Below are positions 54,647 to 63,071 of a DNA stretch of 64,000 bases, piece after piece; the first letter of the stretch is position 1, and each line of letters starts with the position of its first letter. This stretch comes from Lentibacillus persicus (GTDB lineage: Bacteria > Bacillota > Bacilli > Bacillales > Amphibacillaceae). A program made the translations under genes and the position numbers. The notes under the pieces were generated by a model. That model saw nothing but the letters and a program-made list of their open reading frames with translations, was not told the origin of the DNA and did no database searches. The stretch spans positions 1-64,000 of the forward strand of contig NZ_FOMR01000006.1 in the NCBI RefSeq assembly GCF_900112705.1, written 5' to 3'.

Positions 54647-54711
54647 AAAAAGGAAAGCGGCTTGTCCCGTTTTCCTGGGGAATCGTATACCCTGACGCTC
54701 TCAGTATATTA

Positions 54712-54942
54712 TTATATCACTTGTTTTCCTTCTTTTTGTCTTATCACGTTCAAATGATTCTTTCTCATTAAAGGAAGCCCCATACCGACAACCACAGCTG
54801 TAATCGGAAACCCTCCAGTACCTGCGAGCCACTCAATGACAGTTACCGGCACAAAGATAGCATAAATAAAAATCATTAATATCAAATAAAATCGTCTCCA
54901 GCGTTTTTCGGTTTTTGATATTTGCTTAACCCCCCAAAACAA
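54712..54942 (-). CDS. small two-helix membrane protein at the end of the Tad locus
   Basis: This 76-residue protein has two hydrophobic segments (FYLILMIFIYAIFVPVTVIEW and FPITAVVVGMGLPLM) and positively charged ends. The start is a TTG at 54942 with no clear ribosome binding site, so the N-terminus is uncertain. It follows the broken lipoprotein gene by nine bases on the same strand. No family is recognised. It could be the last gene of the pilus operon or unrelated. Confidence 0.5.
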   Translation of the reverse strand: MFWGVKQISKTEKRWRRFYLILMIFIYAIFVPVTVIEWLAGTGGFPITAVVVGMGLPLMRKNHLNVIRQKEGKQVI

Positions 54943-54951
54943 TTAATCAGC

Positions 54952-55121
54952 TTATTTTTCTAGCTCCAGGTTATATTCGTCCGCCAGATCTGCCATTTTT
55001 TGATCCGCTGTTTGAGCCGTTTCACCTGCCTCCATAAATTTCTCATCTGCTTCTGTTGAAGAACAGGCAATCAGCAGCGGTGCGGCTGTTAAACATACAA
55101 ACAGCTTAATTTTTTGCTCAT
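54952..55121 (-). pseudogene. small lipoprotein gene with a one-base frameshift in an A6 run
   Basis: An ATG at 55121, eight bases after AAGGGTTGG, starts MSKK and then hits TAA after ten codons. If one A is added to the A6 run (complement of about 55110-55115), the frame continues MSKKIKLFVCLTAAPLLIAC followed by SSTEADEKF and an acidic tail to TAA at 54952. This is a convincing lipoprotein with lipobox LIAC and about 55 residues. It may be a pseudogene, a sequencing error in a homopolymer, or expressed by slippage. It follows the tadG-like gene by 19 bases. Confidence 0.65.
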
Positions 55122-55139
55122 TAAACCAACCCTTAAATT

Positions 55140-55811
55140 TTATTCAAGTGAAGTCACTGTAGGACCACCCCACACAACATCCAAAAAATCAATTCTGGGA
55201 CCGGCAGACTCCTGGTAGACGTTTTCCTGAATGCCTTCCATAAACCCATCAAATGAAACAGATTCCATTTCATTGGCAGCGCGTACATAAAAGCGGTCGT
55301 CCTTTATGGCTAATTCCGCTCCGTCCAACACACCGTTATTTGCAACAATTGCGTTTCTTGTTTTATTGACAACCTTTGATTCGATGTCTTCAACTGTCAG
55401 CAATTCGTTTAATTTATCTCTTACTACATCTTTATTCATTTCCTCCGTTAACACTTGATCAAACGCTTCCAATTCAATTTCATTTACAGTCCAGTCAGCA
55501 TAATCTCCGCTGCCTGATAATTCAGATGCTCTTTCATCAACCATTTCTTCAATATCTTCAAAAAACGCCTGAACTGCCCCCTCAAGTGTTTCATCCTCAT
55601 ATTCATATATCACACGGCGAACTTCTTCATACAAAACACTTGATGCCGTCATACTTGCCTGTTGTGCAGTTGTGCCGGACTGTTCCTTTGTAGCCAAGGC
55701 TCCGCCCAGGTTCACAACAAAAACCAACAAGATCATAATAATACTTAACATCCCGAGTACAAACAAGGCAATATTACCGCCCTCATTGCAAAGCCACTTC
55801 TTTACCATCAT
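55140..55811 (-). CDS. TadG-like pilus-assembly protein
   Basis: This 223-residue protein has an N-terminal membrane helix (IALFVLGMLSIIMILLVFVVN, about residues 14-34) directly after CNEGGN, the arrangement of Tad-type minor pseudopilins. A long acidic alpha-helical region follows outside the membrane. It lacks the Glu at position +5 found in true pilins. There is no VWA domain, unlike classical TadG; a separate VWA lipoprotein is encoded upstream. It overlaps the stop of the tadE-like gene by four bases (ATGA), so the two are translationally coupled. Confidence 0.75.
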   Translation of the reverse strand: MMVKKWLCNEGGNIALFVLGMLSIIMILLVFVVNLGGALATKEQSGTTAQQASMTASSVLYEEVRRVIYEYEDETLEGAVQAFFEDIEEMVDERASELSGSGDYADWTVNEIELEAFDQVLTEEMNKDVVRDKLNELLTVEDIESKVVNKTRNAIVANNGVLDGAELAIKDDRFYVRAANEMESVSFDGFMEGIQENVYQESAGPRIDFLDVVWGGPTVTSLE

Positions 55812-56203
55812 TCAATCACCCTGCTGCTGGCTGTAGCCGAATAGGGGATGGAAGGTATTTGGTACCCAAATATCTCGCTTGGCAAAAAAACCATGCGTAT
55901 ATTCACATTGGCTTGAGCAGTAAATTCTTTGCTGCCTCCACCAGAAACACCCTGAGGCTGCAGATAATCACCGGCAGAAGAAAGAATCGTATTAGCCGCC
56001 TGTGTCGCTTCACTGGTATTCTGGGTTATCGAATACACTTTGGCGTATTCATTAGCAGCGGATTGTGTGACCAAGACACCATTTATTCCGACAATAAATT
56101 GCCAGATAATCATGAGCAGCAGCAGTGCTAAGGGCAGGATTCCTATAAATTCAATTGTGGCGGAGCCATCTTCATTTTTTAATTTTCGTTTCAATTGTTG
56201 CAT
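55808..56203 (-). CDS. tadE: TadE-like pseudopilin
   Basis: This 131-residue pseudopilin has the prepilin-like motif EDG|SATIEF, with Gly13 before the cleavage site and Glu18 at position +5. A hydrophobic helix to about residue 42 follows, then a soluble beta-rich tail. It probably assembles into or at the base of the Flp pilus. It is coupled to the downstream tadG-like gene by a four-base overlap. Confidence 0.82.
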   Translation of the reverse strand: MQQLKRKLKNEDGSATIEFIGILPLALLLLMIIWQFIVGINGVLVTQSAANEYAKVYSITQNTSEATQAANTILSSAGDYLQPQGVSGGGSKEFTAQANVNIRMVFLPSEIFGYQIPSIPYSATASSRVIE

Positions 56204-56268
56204 AGAATGACACTCCTGGAATTTCAGATAAAACCGAACCTTTGTAAAATTTACTGTGACAATTTAAC

Positions 56269-56300
56269 TTATATCAAGGCGTCTCAACACTTTGATATAA
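56269..56300. promoter_or_regulatory. inverted repeat upstream of the tadE-like gene
   Basis: TTATATCAA (56269-56277) and TTGATATAA (56292-56300) form a perfect 9-base inverted repeat with a 14-base spacer. A possible minus-strand promoter (TTGATT, 19-base spacer, TATTAT) overlaps it. It may be an operator for the tadE-tadG part of the locus. Confidence 0.45.
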
Positions 56301-56323
56301 TACTTTTGAGCTGCTCCCAGAAA

Positions 56324-57151
56324 TCAAATGTCAGGATGTCTTAAATCTTTTTTCAATGTTTCCAATTCTTTTCTCTGTTTTTCAACAAATCGATTCTTTA
56401 CTGCTTTCATGTGTTCTGTTTTGGTAAAGGTACTTTGATCATCAAAGTAAGTTATACTTTCTAAATCTTTTTTTAATTTATCTTTGTTTCTGGCAAACTC
56501 TTCAATATATTTCTTGTGATCGGGTTCTGCCATTTTATTTACGGCTTCATTTTGGCTGATGCTATCTTTAACATCCTGAAAGCTGTCTATCGTATCATAA
56601 TCGGATTTCAGTTGATTATATTGGATATAATCTAACTCAGCGAGTATATCTTGAATGTACTCAATTTCTTTCACAGTGAACTTAGAACCATCTGCTTCCT
56701 TCATGTCTACAAACCTCTTATACTCTTCCATCAGCGTATTTAATTCACTCTGGAGAAAAATGGCTTTATTGATAGTTATTGAACATGTTGTATATGCTGC
56801 TTCCTCCGCTTGGCTGAGCACAGCACTTTTCAATACGTTATCAAGAAAATGCCGGGTCTTATAAAAGGCAGTCATATCAATATTATTTCTTAAGCTCCCT
56901 TTATTTTTAATACTCGCCCAGTTATTTAGCAAAATCACAATCTGTTCTAAGGCTACTTGGTGCTCTTCATTTTGAATATTATCCTGTGGGGAAAAGATAG
57001 CAAATGCAGTATCTGTGTTAAATCTACGATAAAAAACAGCATAGAAATCCTTATCCTGATAGGTAAGATGGTTAGGGTTGACTGTAAAAGATTCAAATAG
57101 CTTCTTATATTTCTTAGCCTGCCCATGTATTGATTCAGGTATCATATTCAA
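56324..57151 (-). CDS. unknown helical protein within the Tad locus
   Basis: This 275-residue soluble protein has no signal peptide or membrane segment. It is rich in Lys, Asp and Glu, with probable coiled coils over the last 100 residues (for example KKDLESITYFDDQ and RKELETLKKDLR). The start is a TTG ten bases after AGAAGGGA. It lies 41 bases after the repeat-protein gene and 120 bases before the tadE-like gene. No family is recognised. A cytoplasmic accessory or regulatory role in the locus is only a guess. Confidence 0.7.
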   Translation of the reverse strand: MNMIPESIHGQAKKYKKLFESFTVNPNHLTYQDKDFYAVFYRRFNTDTAFAIFSPQDNIQNEEHQVALEQIVILLNNWASIKNKGSLRNNIDMTAFYKTRHFLDNVLKSAVLSQAEEAAYTTCSITINKAIFLQSELNTLMEEYKRFVDMKEADGSKFTVKEIEYIQDILAELDYIQYNQLKSDYDTIDSFQDVKDSISQNEAVNKMAEPDHKKYIEEFARNKDKLKKDLESITYFDDQSTFTKTEHMKAVKNRFVEKQRKELETLKKDLRHPDI

Positions 57152-57192
57152 TCAAAATACATCCCTTCTAGAGAAATTCAAAATGCCTTCCC

Positions 57193-58557
57193 TTACGAAA
57201 ACCAGCCTGTCACAGTATCCCATGCCTTTTTCGCAGTGTCCTTTGTGCTTTTCCACATGGCCTTGCCAGTATCTTTCCAGTTTCCTTTCCAATGCGAAGC
57301 AACAAACCTGACTCCTTTCGAAACAGCCCAAACTCCGGCTCCCACTGCTACCATGCCTGCCCCAACTGCTTGGGCACCGGGGATAGCTGACGTCACCACT
57401 CCTGCATTCATAAGCGTATCACCAAAACTGGCAGTAGCGTCCGTAACTGCAACTGTTTTATCAGCACCCGATGCATCACTGTTAAGCACATCTACAGCTC
57501 TTGCTGAATTATAGCCAGTTTCAAAAGCAGAAATGCCTGTTCCTACTGCTGCAGTAGCCACATTAAATTTTGATAGTGCACCTACCGAAGTGGCTGGTGG
57601 GGTCGCATTTGAAACTGACCTCCCAGCTTCAGCAAGATCACCGACAGAGCTTGAAGTATTATAAAATTGTTGAGCAGCTCTGAAATCCTGTATTGCCCCG
57701 ACGCCTTCCTCTACATGGGAATATGTATCATAAGCGTCAAAAACAACATTATCGCCCACACCAAGTTTCAGGCCATTCATTAACAAGTTACCACGATAGC
57801 CCAATCCGTAATTCATGCTGGATTCGTAGCCTAAATCTCTCATATTTTGACTTGTTAACAGATCGCCAACCAGGTTTACCTGCCCCATCATGACATCATT
57901 AACGACATACTTGCCAACATCATATTCAAAAGGAAAGGTCGGGAAATCTTCAAGGGAAGCGGGGTCACCTTCCGTTCCATTTCCGTTTGTCCCATTTCCA
58001 TCAAAACTGGCACCTTCTGTTCCGTTACCATTATAACCCGGCATCAACCAAGGGGTGACTAAACCGCCCGGCCCATAGTCATAACCCGGCTGAATCCATG
58101 GGGATCCAGATGTGCCATTTCCTGATGTAACATTACCTGACCATGGATTCCCAGCAACTCCAGGACCATAGTTGAATCCCGGTTGTGTCCATGGCGAACC
58201 AGCTGTTCCATTTCCATTAAAACCGTTACCGGACCAAGGACTTCCGTTCGTACCACTTTGAGACCAACCCTCAAGATACCAAGGAACGCCGGTCCAATCT
58301 TGATCCGTAGGTGATCCGGAGGAATTTGTTCCATTTCCATTCCATGAATCGCCTGTCCATGAGTCACCTTCCCACGTCTCGCCTTCCCACTTTAAATCCG
58401 AACCATCCCACTGGTCGCCTTCCCATGATTCACCTTCCCACGGGTCTCCCGTCCAGGATTGCACTGCATATACTGTCGGGATAAATACCGGCTGAACAGC
58501 CATAAATACAATGGCCATCAATACAAATAATTTTTTAATCCACCTATACATGTACAC
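57193..58557 (-). CDS. secreted Trp/Gly-repeat protein of the Tad locus
   Basis: A 454-residue exported protein. A signal peptide (about 1-31, ending TVYA) is followed by eight W-x-G-x units at residues 34-76 (WTGD, WEGE, WEGD, WDGS, WEGE, WEGD, WTGD, WNGN). Gly/Asn/Pro-rich repeats (GNGTAGSPWTQPG, GNGTSGSPWIQPG) run to about residue 200. The second half is compositionally ordinary, with glycine/alanine-rich hydrophobic stretches (AVGAGMVAVGAGVWAV) and an amphipathic Trp/Lys tail. The GTG at 58557 follows AGGAG by seven bases. I recognise no family. It could be a pilus-associated adhesin or a pore-forming secreted protein. Confidence 0.78.
   Translation of the reverse strand: MYMYRWIKKLFVLMAIVFMAVQPVFIPTVYAVQSWTGDPWEGESWEGDQWDGSDLKWEGETWEGDSWTGDSWNGNGTNSSGSPTDQDWTGVPWYLEGWSQSGTNGSPWSGNGFNGNGTAGSPWTQPGFNYGPGVAGNPWSGNVTSGNGTSGSPWIQPGYDYGPGGLVTPWLMPGYNGNGTEGASFDGNGTNGNGTEGDPASLEDFPTFPFEYDVGKYVVNDVMMGQVNLVGDLLTSQNMRDLGYESSMNYGLGYRGNLLMNGLKLGVGDNVVFDAYDTYSHVEEGVGAIQDFRAAQQFYNTSSSVGDLAEAGRSVSNATPPATSVGALSKFNVATAAVGTGISAFETGYNSARAVDVLNSDASGADKTVAVTDATASFGDTLMNAGVVTSAIPGAQAVGAGMVAVGAGVWAVSKGVRFVASHWKGNWKDTGKAMWKSTKDTAKKAWDTVTGWFS
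58330..58456 (-). repeat. internal DNA repeats coding W-x-G units
   Basis: Short degenerate direct repeats of the type TGGGAAGGYGA(N)TCWTGG encode the tandem W-x-G-D/E units of the secreted protein. The repeats are in frame. Confidence 0.7.
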
Positions 58558-58567
58558 ACCCGCTCTC

Positions 58568-59284
58568 CTAATTAATACCTTCCCGTACTGTGACTTCAAG
58601 TGTTTCCAACGCTTCCCGCCATTTAAGAACGAACGAAGTCATGAGCATAATAATAAAAGGATAAATAATTATATTTAGAGTCATCTGGGTGATCATCTGG
58701 GCTGCGAAAGAAGACGTAATATTAAATAACTGATATGTCACGAAAATACCCACTAAAAGCTCGGCTAACCCTGCCATTATTACAATTAGCATAATTTTAA
58801 AAAAATTCTTTTTGCCAATACGAAAACCTTCTTTAAGTGATTTCCAAACTGATTTTTCATCAAAAATACTGATATACGGAATCGGGAATACTAACGCAAG
58901 AAAGATTAAACCCGGCAGTACAAGAAACATAAACCCAATGGTCGTAATCACAGAAACGATGCATGCATAGACGAAAACAGTAAAACCGTTAACTAAAAAA
59001 TGGTAAAATGAATTTCGTAAATTGTGTTCGACGCCTTTATATTCGTTATAAACAAAACGGATATAAGGAATCTGCGCATAAAGGTATAATAATAGCGTTA
59101 TAAGTCCGTAATAAATATCTGCAACTGAATATAAAGCTGAATCACTAGGCGTAATCGCATATATGTAATTGGTCACAAATGCATGCACCATCAATAACGG
59201 TAAAGTCGTCGTCAGCATAAGAACCAATATTTTTTCAAATTTGCCTGTGTACACTTCCCACGTATATTGAAGCGGTTTTTCCAT
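58568..59284 (-). CDS. six-helix membrane protein of the Tad locus
   Basis: This 238-residue integral membrane protein has about six hydrophobic segments and a central MFLVLPGLIFLALVFPIPYI-type segment. A WKSLKEGFRIGKKNF motif near residue 147 resembles DUF975/YciC-like membrane domains. An AAGGAGAA ribosome binding site precedes the ATG. Its stop lies ten bases before the start of the secreted repeat protein, so the two are probably cotranscribed and may function together, for example in its export or immunity. Confidence 0.72.
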   Translation of the reverse strand: MEKPLQYTWEVYTGKFEKILVLMLTTTLPLLMVHAFVTNYIYAITPSDSALYSVADIYYGLITLLLYLYAQIPYIRFVYNEYKGVEHNLRNSFYHFLVNGFTVFVYACIVSVITTIGFMFLVLPGLIFLALVFPIPYISIFDEKSVWKSLKEGFRIGKKNFFKIMLIVIMAGLAELLVGIFVTYQLFNITSSFAAQMITQMTLNIIIYPFIIMLMTSFVLKWREALETLEVTVREGIN

Positions 59285-59540
59285 GGTATTCTCCTTGCCA
59301 CTTATTAAAATGAGTTATGTATGTCCGCTGTTGATAATAGTCAACTTTACGAACTGCATTGCCATTGGAGGGTGAGTTTACTGCAAAAGAAAGCCTTTAA
59401 AGAAAACTTCCTTCCATTACCCACCCGTTGTTAACCAGCAAGCAAGATTCGGGTAACACACGAAATACTAGAATTCAGACCGGCGCCTGGTAGCAAACTT
59501 ACTTTTAACCCTTTTATTCCTTTCACTTTTACATCAAGAA

Positions 59541-60947
59541 TTAATTTTCAGTTTGTTTGTTGAATTTATCTTCAACGGACTTTTTTGCTTCTTCTATTTT
59601 TTGTTTACTTAATTCTTCAAGGTCTTTTTCCAATTGGTCACCCGCCTGTTCAATTCCTTCCATTGTTTGTTCAATCTTTTCTTTTAGAACCTGTTTTTGA
59701 TCCAAAGTATAAAACCCTAGATTCTCCGCAATATCTGATAATCTGTTCATATTATTTTTCACGGAAAGTGTTGTAGAAGACCAATCATTATGAAGCGCCA
59801 TAATATCAAAGCTGTTATCAACTTCCATAGCATCGAGATCCCTTATGGCACCATCTTTCCAATCTTTCCATGCCTTCAGCACTTCTTCGGCACGATCAAA
59901 CTCTTCTTGCAATTCTTCCTCGTTATTAGCGGAAGCAAAAATTCCCCCCGATACTTTGGCCATTTCTTCCAGTTGCTTTTGTGCTTCGGCATCGGTTTGG
60001 AAACCAATAATATTAATTATCGGGCTTGCATTCGACTCGGAAAGTGATTTGGCAACTTCAACAGGATCTCCATCACACGTTTCTATACCGTCACTTACGA
60101 CGTAAATTAGATTGGTGTTTTTTTCCGGATTAAACTCTTTTAAAGCATCTTGTGCTTGTGTTAAAGCATCAGCAAGTGGTGTCCAACCCTTAGGCTGGAA
60201 TTGGTTCAGCGCCTCCTGGAATTTCCCTTCCTCGTAGGCTTCAAATCCATAAACTTGTTCAATCGAATCACACGACATTTCCTTGTCATTATCGGCACCT
60301 GTTCCCTTATGACCATATACCCTCAAGGAAACGTTTGCTTCATTAGGGACTTCTGACAAAAAATTATTAATTGATTTTTTAGCAACATCCATCCTTGTTC
60401 CATTGCTGGCCGGGTTTGCCATACTACCGCTTGAATCCAAAACAATCTCAATATTGTAATTATCTTTAAAATGAAATTTCGTATCTGGCAAATCAGGGCT
60501 TCCAAAAGATGCGAATTCCCATTTTTTGATCATGTCTTCGGGACTAGGATAGTCTTGGGCTACTAAACTATATATATAGCGCAAATATTTCTTATACTCT
60601 TCATCAGTTGGGTTTTCACTCATTTTACCTAGTTTCTGCATTTTCTCTTCAACTTCCTGTTCCATATCCCAAAGATTTTCAGCATTTGCAAAAGGCCCGG
60701 GAGTTTGGTTCGCTAAACCATCTACATCTGTCGGTATTTGGGGCAATTCATCCAGTGAAGGGCCTTCTGTTGCTGCTTCCTCTGTATTGCCATTTTTATC
60801 GTCTGATTCATTACTATCAGCCTGTTCTTCTTTTACATTCTCATTGGTGCCACTGGAACTTGCTTCTTTTTCCGGATTATTGTCACAAGCAGCTGTTATG
60901 AATGTTAGAGTTATTGCTATTATCATCATGTAAAATTTTTTGGACAT
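59541..60947 (-). CDS. VWA-domain lipoprotein of the Tad locus
   Basis: This 468-residue lipoprotein has lipobox ITAAC (Cys21). A low-complexity acidic linker (about 25-65) follows. The VWA domain spans about 165-350 with an intact MIDAS: DSSGS at 171-175, Thr256 in WTPLAD and Asp286 in SDGIET. The C-terminal 110 residues are predicted coiled coil. It lies between the flp pilin and the accessory membrane genes. Classical TadG carries a VWA domain; here that function may reside on a membrane-anchored lipoprotein. AAGGAG precedes the ATG. Confidence 0.88.
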   Translation of the reverse strand: MSKKFYMMIIAITLTFITAACDNNPEKEASSSGTNENVKEEQADSNESDDKNGNTEEAATEGPSLDELPQIPTDVDGLANQTPGPFANAENLWDMEQEVEEKMQKLGKMSENPTDEEYKKYLRYIYSLVAQDYPSPEDMIKKWEFASFGSPDLPDTKFHFKDNYNIEIVLDSSGSMANPASNGTRMDVAKKSINNFLSEVPNEANVSLRVYGHKGTGADNDKEMSCDSIEQVYGFEAYEEGKFQEALNQFQPKGWTPLADALTQAQDALKEFNPEKNTNLIYVVSDGIETCDGDPVEVAKSLSESNASPIINIIGFQTDAEAQKQLEEMAKVSGGIFASANNEEELQEEFDRAEEVLKAWKDWKDGAIRDLDAMEVDNSFDIMALHNDWSSTTLSVKNNMNRLSDIAENLGFYTLDQKQVLKEKIEQTMEGIEQAGDQLEKDLEELSKQKIEEAKKSVEDKFNKQTEN

Positions 60948-60974
60948 AAATTAAATCTCCTTTTGAAATTTGAA

Positions 60975-61190
60975 CTAGCCTCCTATTTGACTAATTAGGT
61001 CTCTGATTTTGTTCACGACATCCTCACCGATACCTGAGGCACCACTCATAGCCGTGGAGACAACCCCCACAAGAATAACAATCACCGCCGCAATCCCAAT
61101 CCACTCCAACGTCTGTGAACCACTCTCATCATTTTTAAATTCTTCAACCTTATTCATTATTTTTGTGTAGATTCCATTTACAAATTTCAT
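60975..61190 (-). CDS. flp: Flp-family type IVb pilin
   Basis: This 71-residue prepilin has a short basic leader, the processing site ESG|SQTLEW (cleavage after Gly24, Glu29 at position +5) and a single hydrophobic helix IGIAAVIVILVGVVSTAMSG. A short C-terminal tail ends with KIRDLISQIGG. A tryptophan replaces the usual tyrosine after Glu+5. GGGAGG precedes the ATG. It follows tadC by 12 bases. It is the major pilin of this Tad locus. Confidence 0.88.
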   Translation of the reverse strand: MKFVNGIYTKIMNKVEEFKNDESGSQTLEWIGIAAVIVILVGVVSTAMSGASGIGEDVVNKIRDLISQIGG

Positions 61191-61202
61191 GTCAATTCCT
61201 CC

Positions 61203-62138
61203 CTAAAATAAATTAAAGATACTATTTTCTCCCATCAGCATATTCATGATCATTAAACCGGCAATCATTAATATGGAAACAGGGGCAATCAAAAACGTCG
61301 TGACCAATGTAACCTTTGGCGAGGCTTTTGCCGCTAATTCTTTTACCTGCTCCTGACGGATTTCACGCAACTCTTCAGCTTGGATCTGGAACGTTTTCGC
61401 TATCGGTATTCCGAGATCCATCCCTTGTATTAACGCTTTAATCAGTGACTGGAATTCCTCGTTATCATTTCGTTTCAGCAATCCACGATATGCTTTTTCA
61501 CGCGGAACTCCAAGATCAATTTCCTGATTAAAACGCGAAAACTCTTCCCGGATTGGACCATCGAAATATCGAATCACCTCCCTTAGTGCGTTATCAAGGC
61601 TTACACCAGCCTGTAAACTGGTACTGACAGTATCCATGAAATCAGGCAACTCAGCTCTAATTTGCTGCTGTCTTTTTTTGACCTCCATTCTGATTAATAC
61701 GATTGGCAGGAAATAACCCATCACCGGATTTAAAACAAGCATATATTGAGAAAATGGGAGCCCGATAATTACGAATAGAAATCCACTGAAAAATCCGATA
61801 ACCAGTAAAAATATCTTTAAACCTTGGAATCTGGCGACCGTTAATTTTAAAGGGTTTCCTGATTTTCTGAGCCATTCTTCAACCATATGATTTTCACTAA
61901 AGAAATTGATACGCTGCCCCAAATCCGCAAAATCATCTGCATACTTGGTTGCACGGCTGAAAATTTCAGCGCGCCGGTTTTTCTTTTTTTCTTTTTTTTC
62001 GAATGGATCAACATTTGTGACATCCGATACATGTTCAATGACAAACCGTTTTTCACGTAAAAAAGTCCATAGATGTTTTAAGCAAAGCAATACACAGAAC
62101 CAAAAAGCAATGATAGATAAAATAATTAATGCATCCAT
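61203..62138 (-). CDS. tadC: Tad pilus inner-membrane platform protein TadC
   Basis: This 311-residue type II secretion F-domain protein has one N-terminal helix, a cytoplasmic region and paired helices. The central F domain reads LPDFMDTVSTSLQAGVSLDN near residue 165 and continues with EEFSRFNQEIDLG. A final hydrophobic pair (VTLVTTFLIAPVSILMIAGLM) ends the protein. It starts three bases after tadB stops, behind AAAGGTG. TadB and TadC together form the platform. Confidence 0.9.
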   Translation of the reverse strand: MDALIILSIIAFWFCVLLCLKHLWTFLREKRFVIEHVSDVTNVDPFEKKEKKKNRRAEIFSRATKYADDFADLGQRINFFSENHMVEEWLRKSGNPLKLTVARFQGLKIFLLVIGFFSGFLFVIIGLPFSQYMLVLNPVMGYFLPIVLIRMEVKKRQQQIRAELPDFMDTVSTSLQAGVSLDNALREVIRYFDGPIREEFSRFNQEIDLGVPREKAYRGLLKRNDNEEFQSLIKALIQGMDLGIPIAKTFQIQAEELREIRQEQVKELAAKASPKVTLVTTFLIAPVSILMIAGLMIMNMLMGENSIFNLF

Positions 62139-62141
62139 AGG

Positions 62142-63071
62142 CTACACCTTTATATTTGTAATTTTTCGAATCAGAAAAAATGATAGGATAATGGCTGCCA
62201 GAAAAATCACCAAAATAACCAATCCAAAGCCGGACCATAGTGGAGTGATGAACCCGTCAATCACATTGTTCATAACAAGAAGTAAGAATATCGGCAAAGC
62301 AGGTACAATAAATGAAATGTACTTTTGTTCAGATGTCATCGTTTTGATAATCTGGTTGAGAACCTTTCTGTCTTCAAACGTATTGGCCATCGTATCCAAT
62401 GTCAGCGCCAGATTCCCGCCGGTTTTTTTCTGAATCAGCAATGTCGCAATAAATAAGTTGAAATCACGGGATTTATTTCGTTGTTGAACGGCCCGGAAAG
62501 CTGTTTCCAAATTAACGCCCAGTTTTAATTCGTTAGAAATTCGTTTAAACTCTTTTCCAGCAGGAGCAGAAACCTCACGGGCAACAATATCGATACCCTG
62601 GTTAATCGTTAAACCGGACCTTGCCGCATTCCCAAGAATTCTGCACACATCACTCAATTGGTCATTAAAACGTAGTTCATAACTGTTTTTACGAAAATAG
62701 AATAATAGATAATTGGATACAACCAACAATAGCAAAGGCAGAGCCACACTTAGCCCAAAAGGCATTCCAAACATGGAATAAAATAAAACGAACAACATCA
62801 AAAAGCCAACGATTAATATTCCCAGAAATTCTGAAGGCAACAATTTTAAATTTGCATTATGTAATTTATTCCGTAATTTCTCTGAGGACTCGTTTTCATC
62901 GAACCGGTCGCCCCATTTACTGATAAAACTTTTTCGCTCTTCTTCAGGAAACCACTGCTTTACTTTTTGTTTCCATTCTCTTTTCTGAGACCTGTAACCA
63001 AGGAAAAAATAGATACATAGGAGAAAAGACAACACACCGAAACTATAAAGAATAGACGCTGCCAGTTCCAT
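62142..63071 (-). CDS. tadB: Tad pilus inner-membrane platform protein TadB
   Basis: This 309-residue F-domain membrane protein has its F domain at about residues 150-270 (ICRILGNAARSGLTINQGID, then KEFKRISNELKLGVN). Helices lie near residues 8-25, 90-130 and at the C-terminus. The ATG at 63071 has GGAGG upstream; the longer frame from 63110 would start deeper inside tadA. The gene overlaps the end of tadA by 29 bases, indicating coupling. Confidence 0.9.
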   Translation of the reverse strand: MELAASILYSFGVLSFLLCIYFFLGYRSQKREWKQKVKQWFPEEERKSFISKWGDRFDENESSEKLRNKLHNANLKLLPSEFLGILIVGFLMLFVLFYSMFGMPFGLSVALPLLLLVVSNYLLFYFRKNSYELRFNDQLSDVCRILGNAARSGLTINQGIDIVAREVSAPAGKEFKRISNELKLGVNLETAFRAVQQRNKSRDFNLFIATLLIQKKTGGNLALTLDTMANTFEDRKVLNQIIKTMTSEQKYISFIVPALPIFLLLVMNNVIDGFITPLWSGFGLVILVIFLAAIILSFFLIRKITNIKV

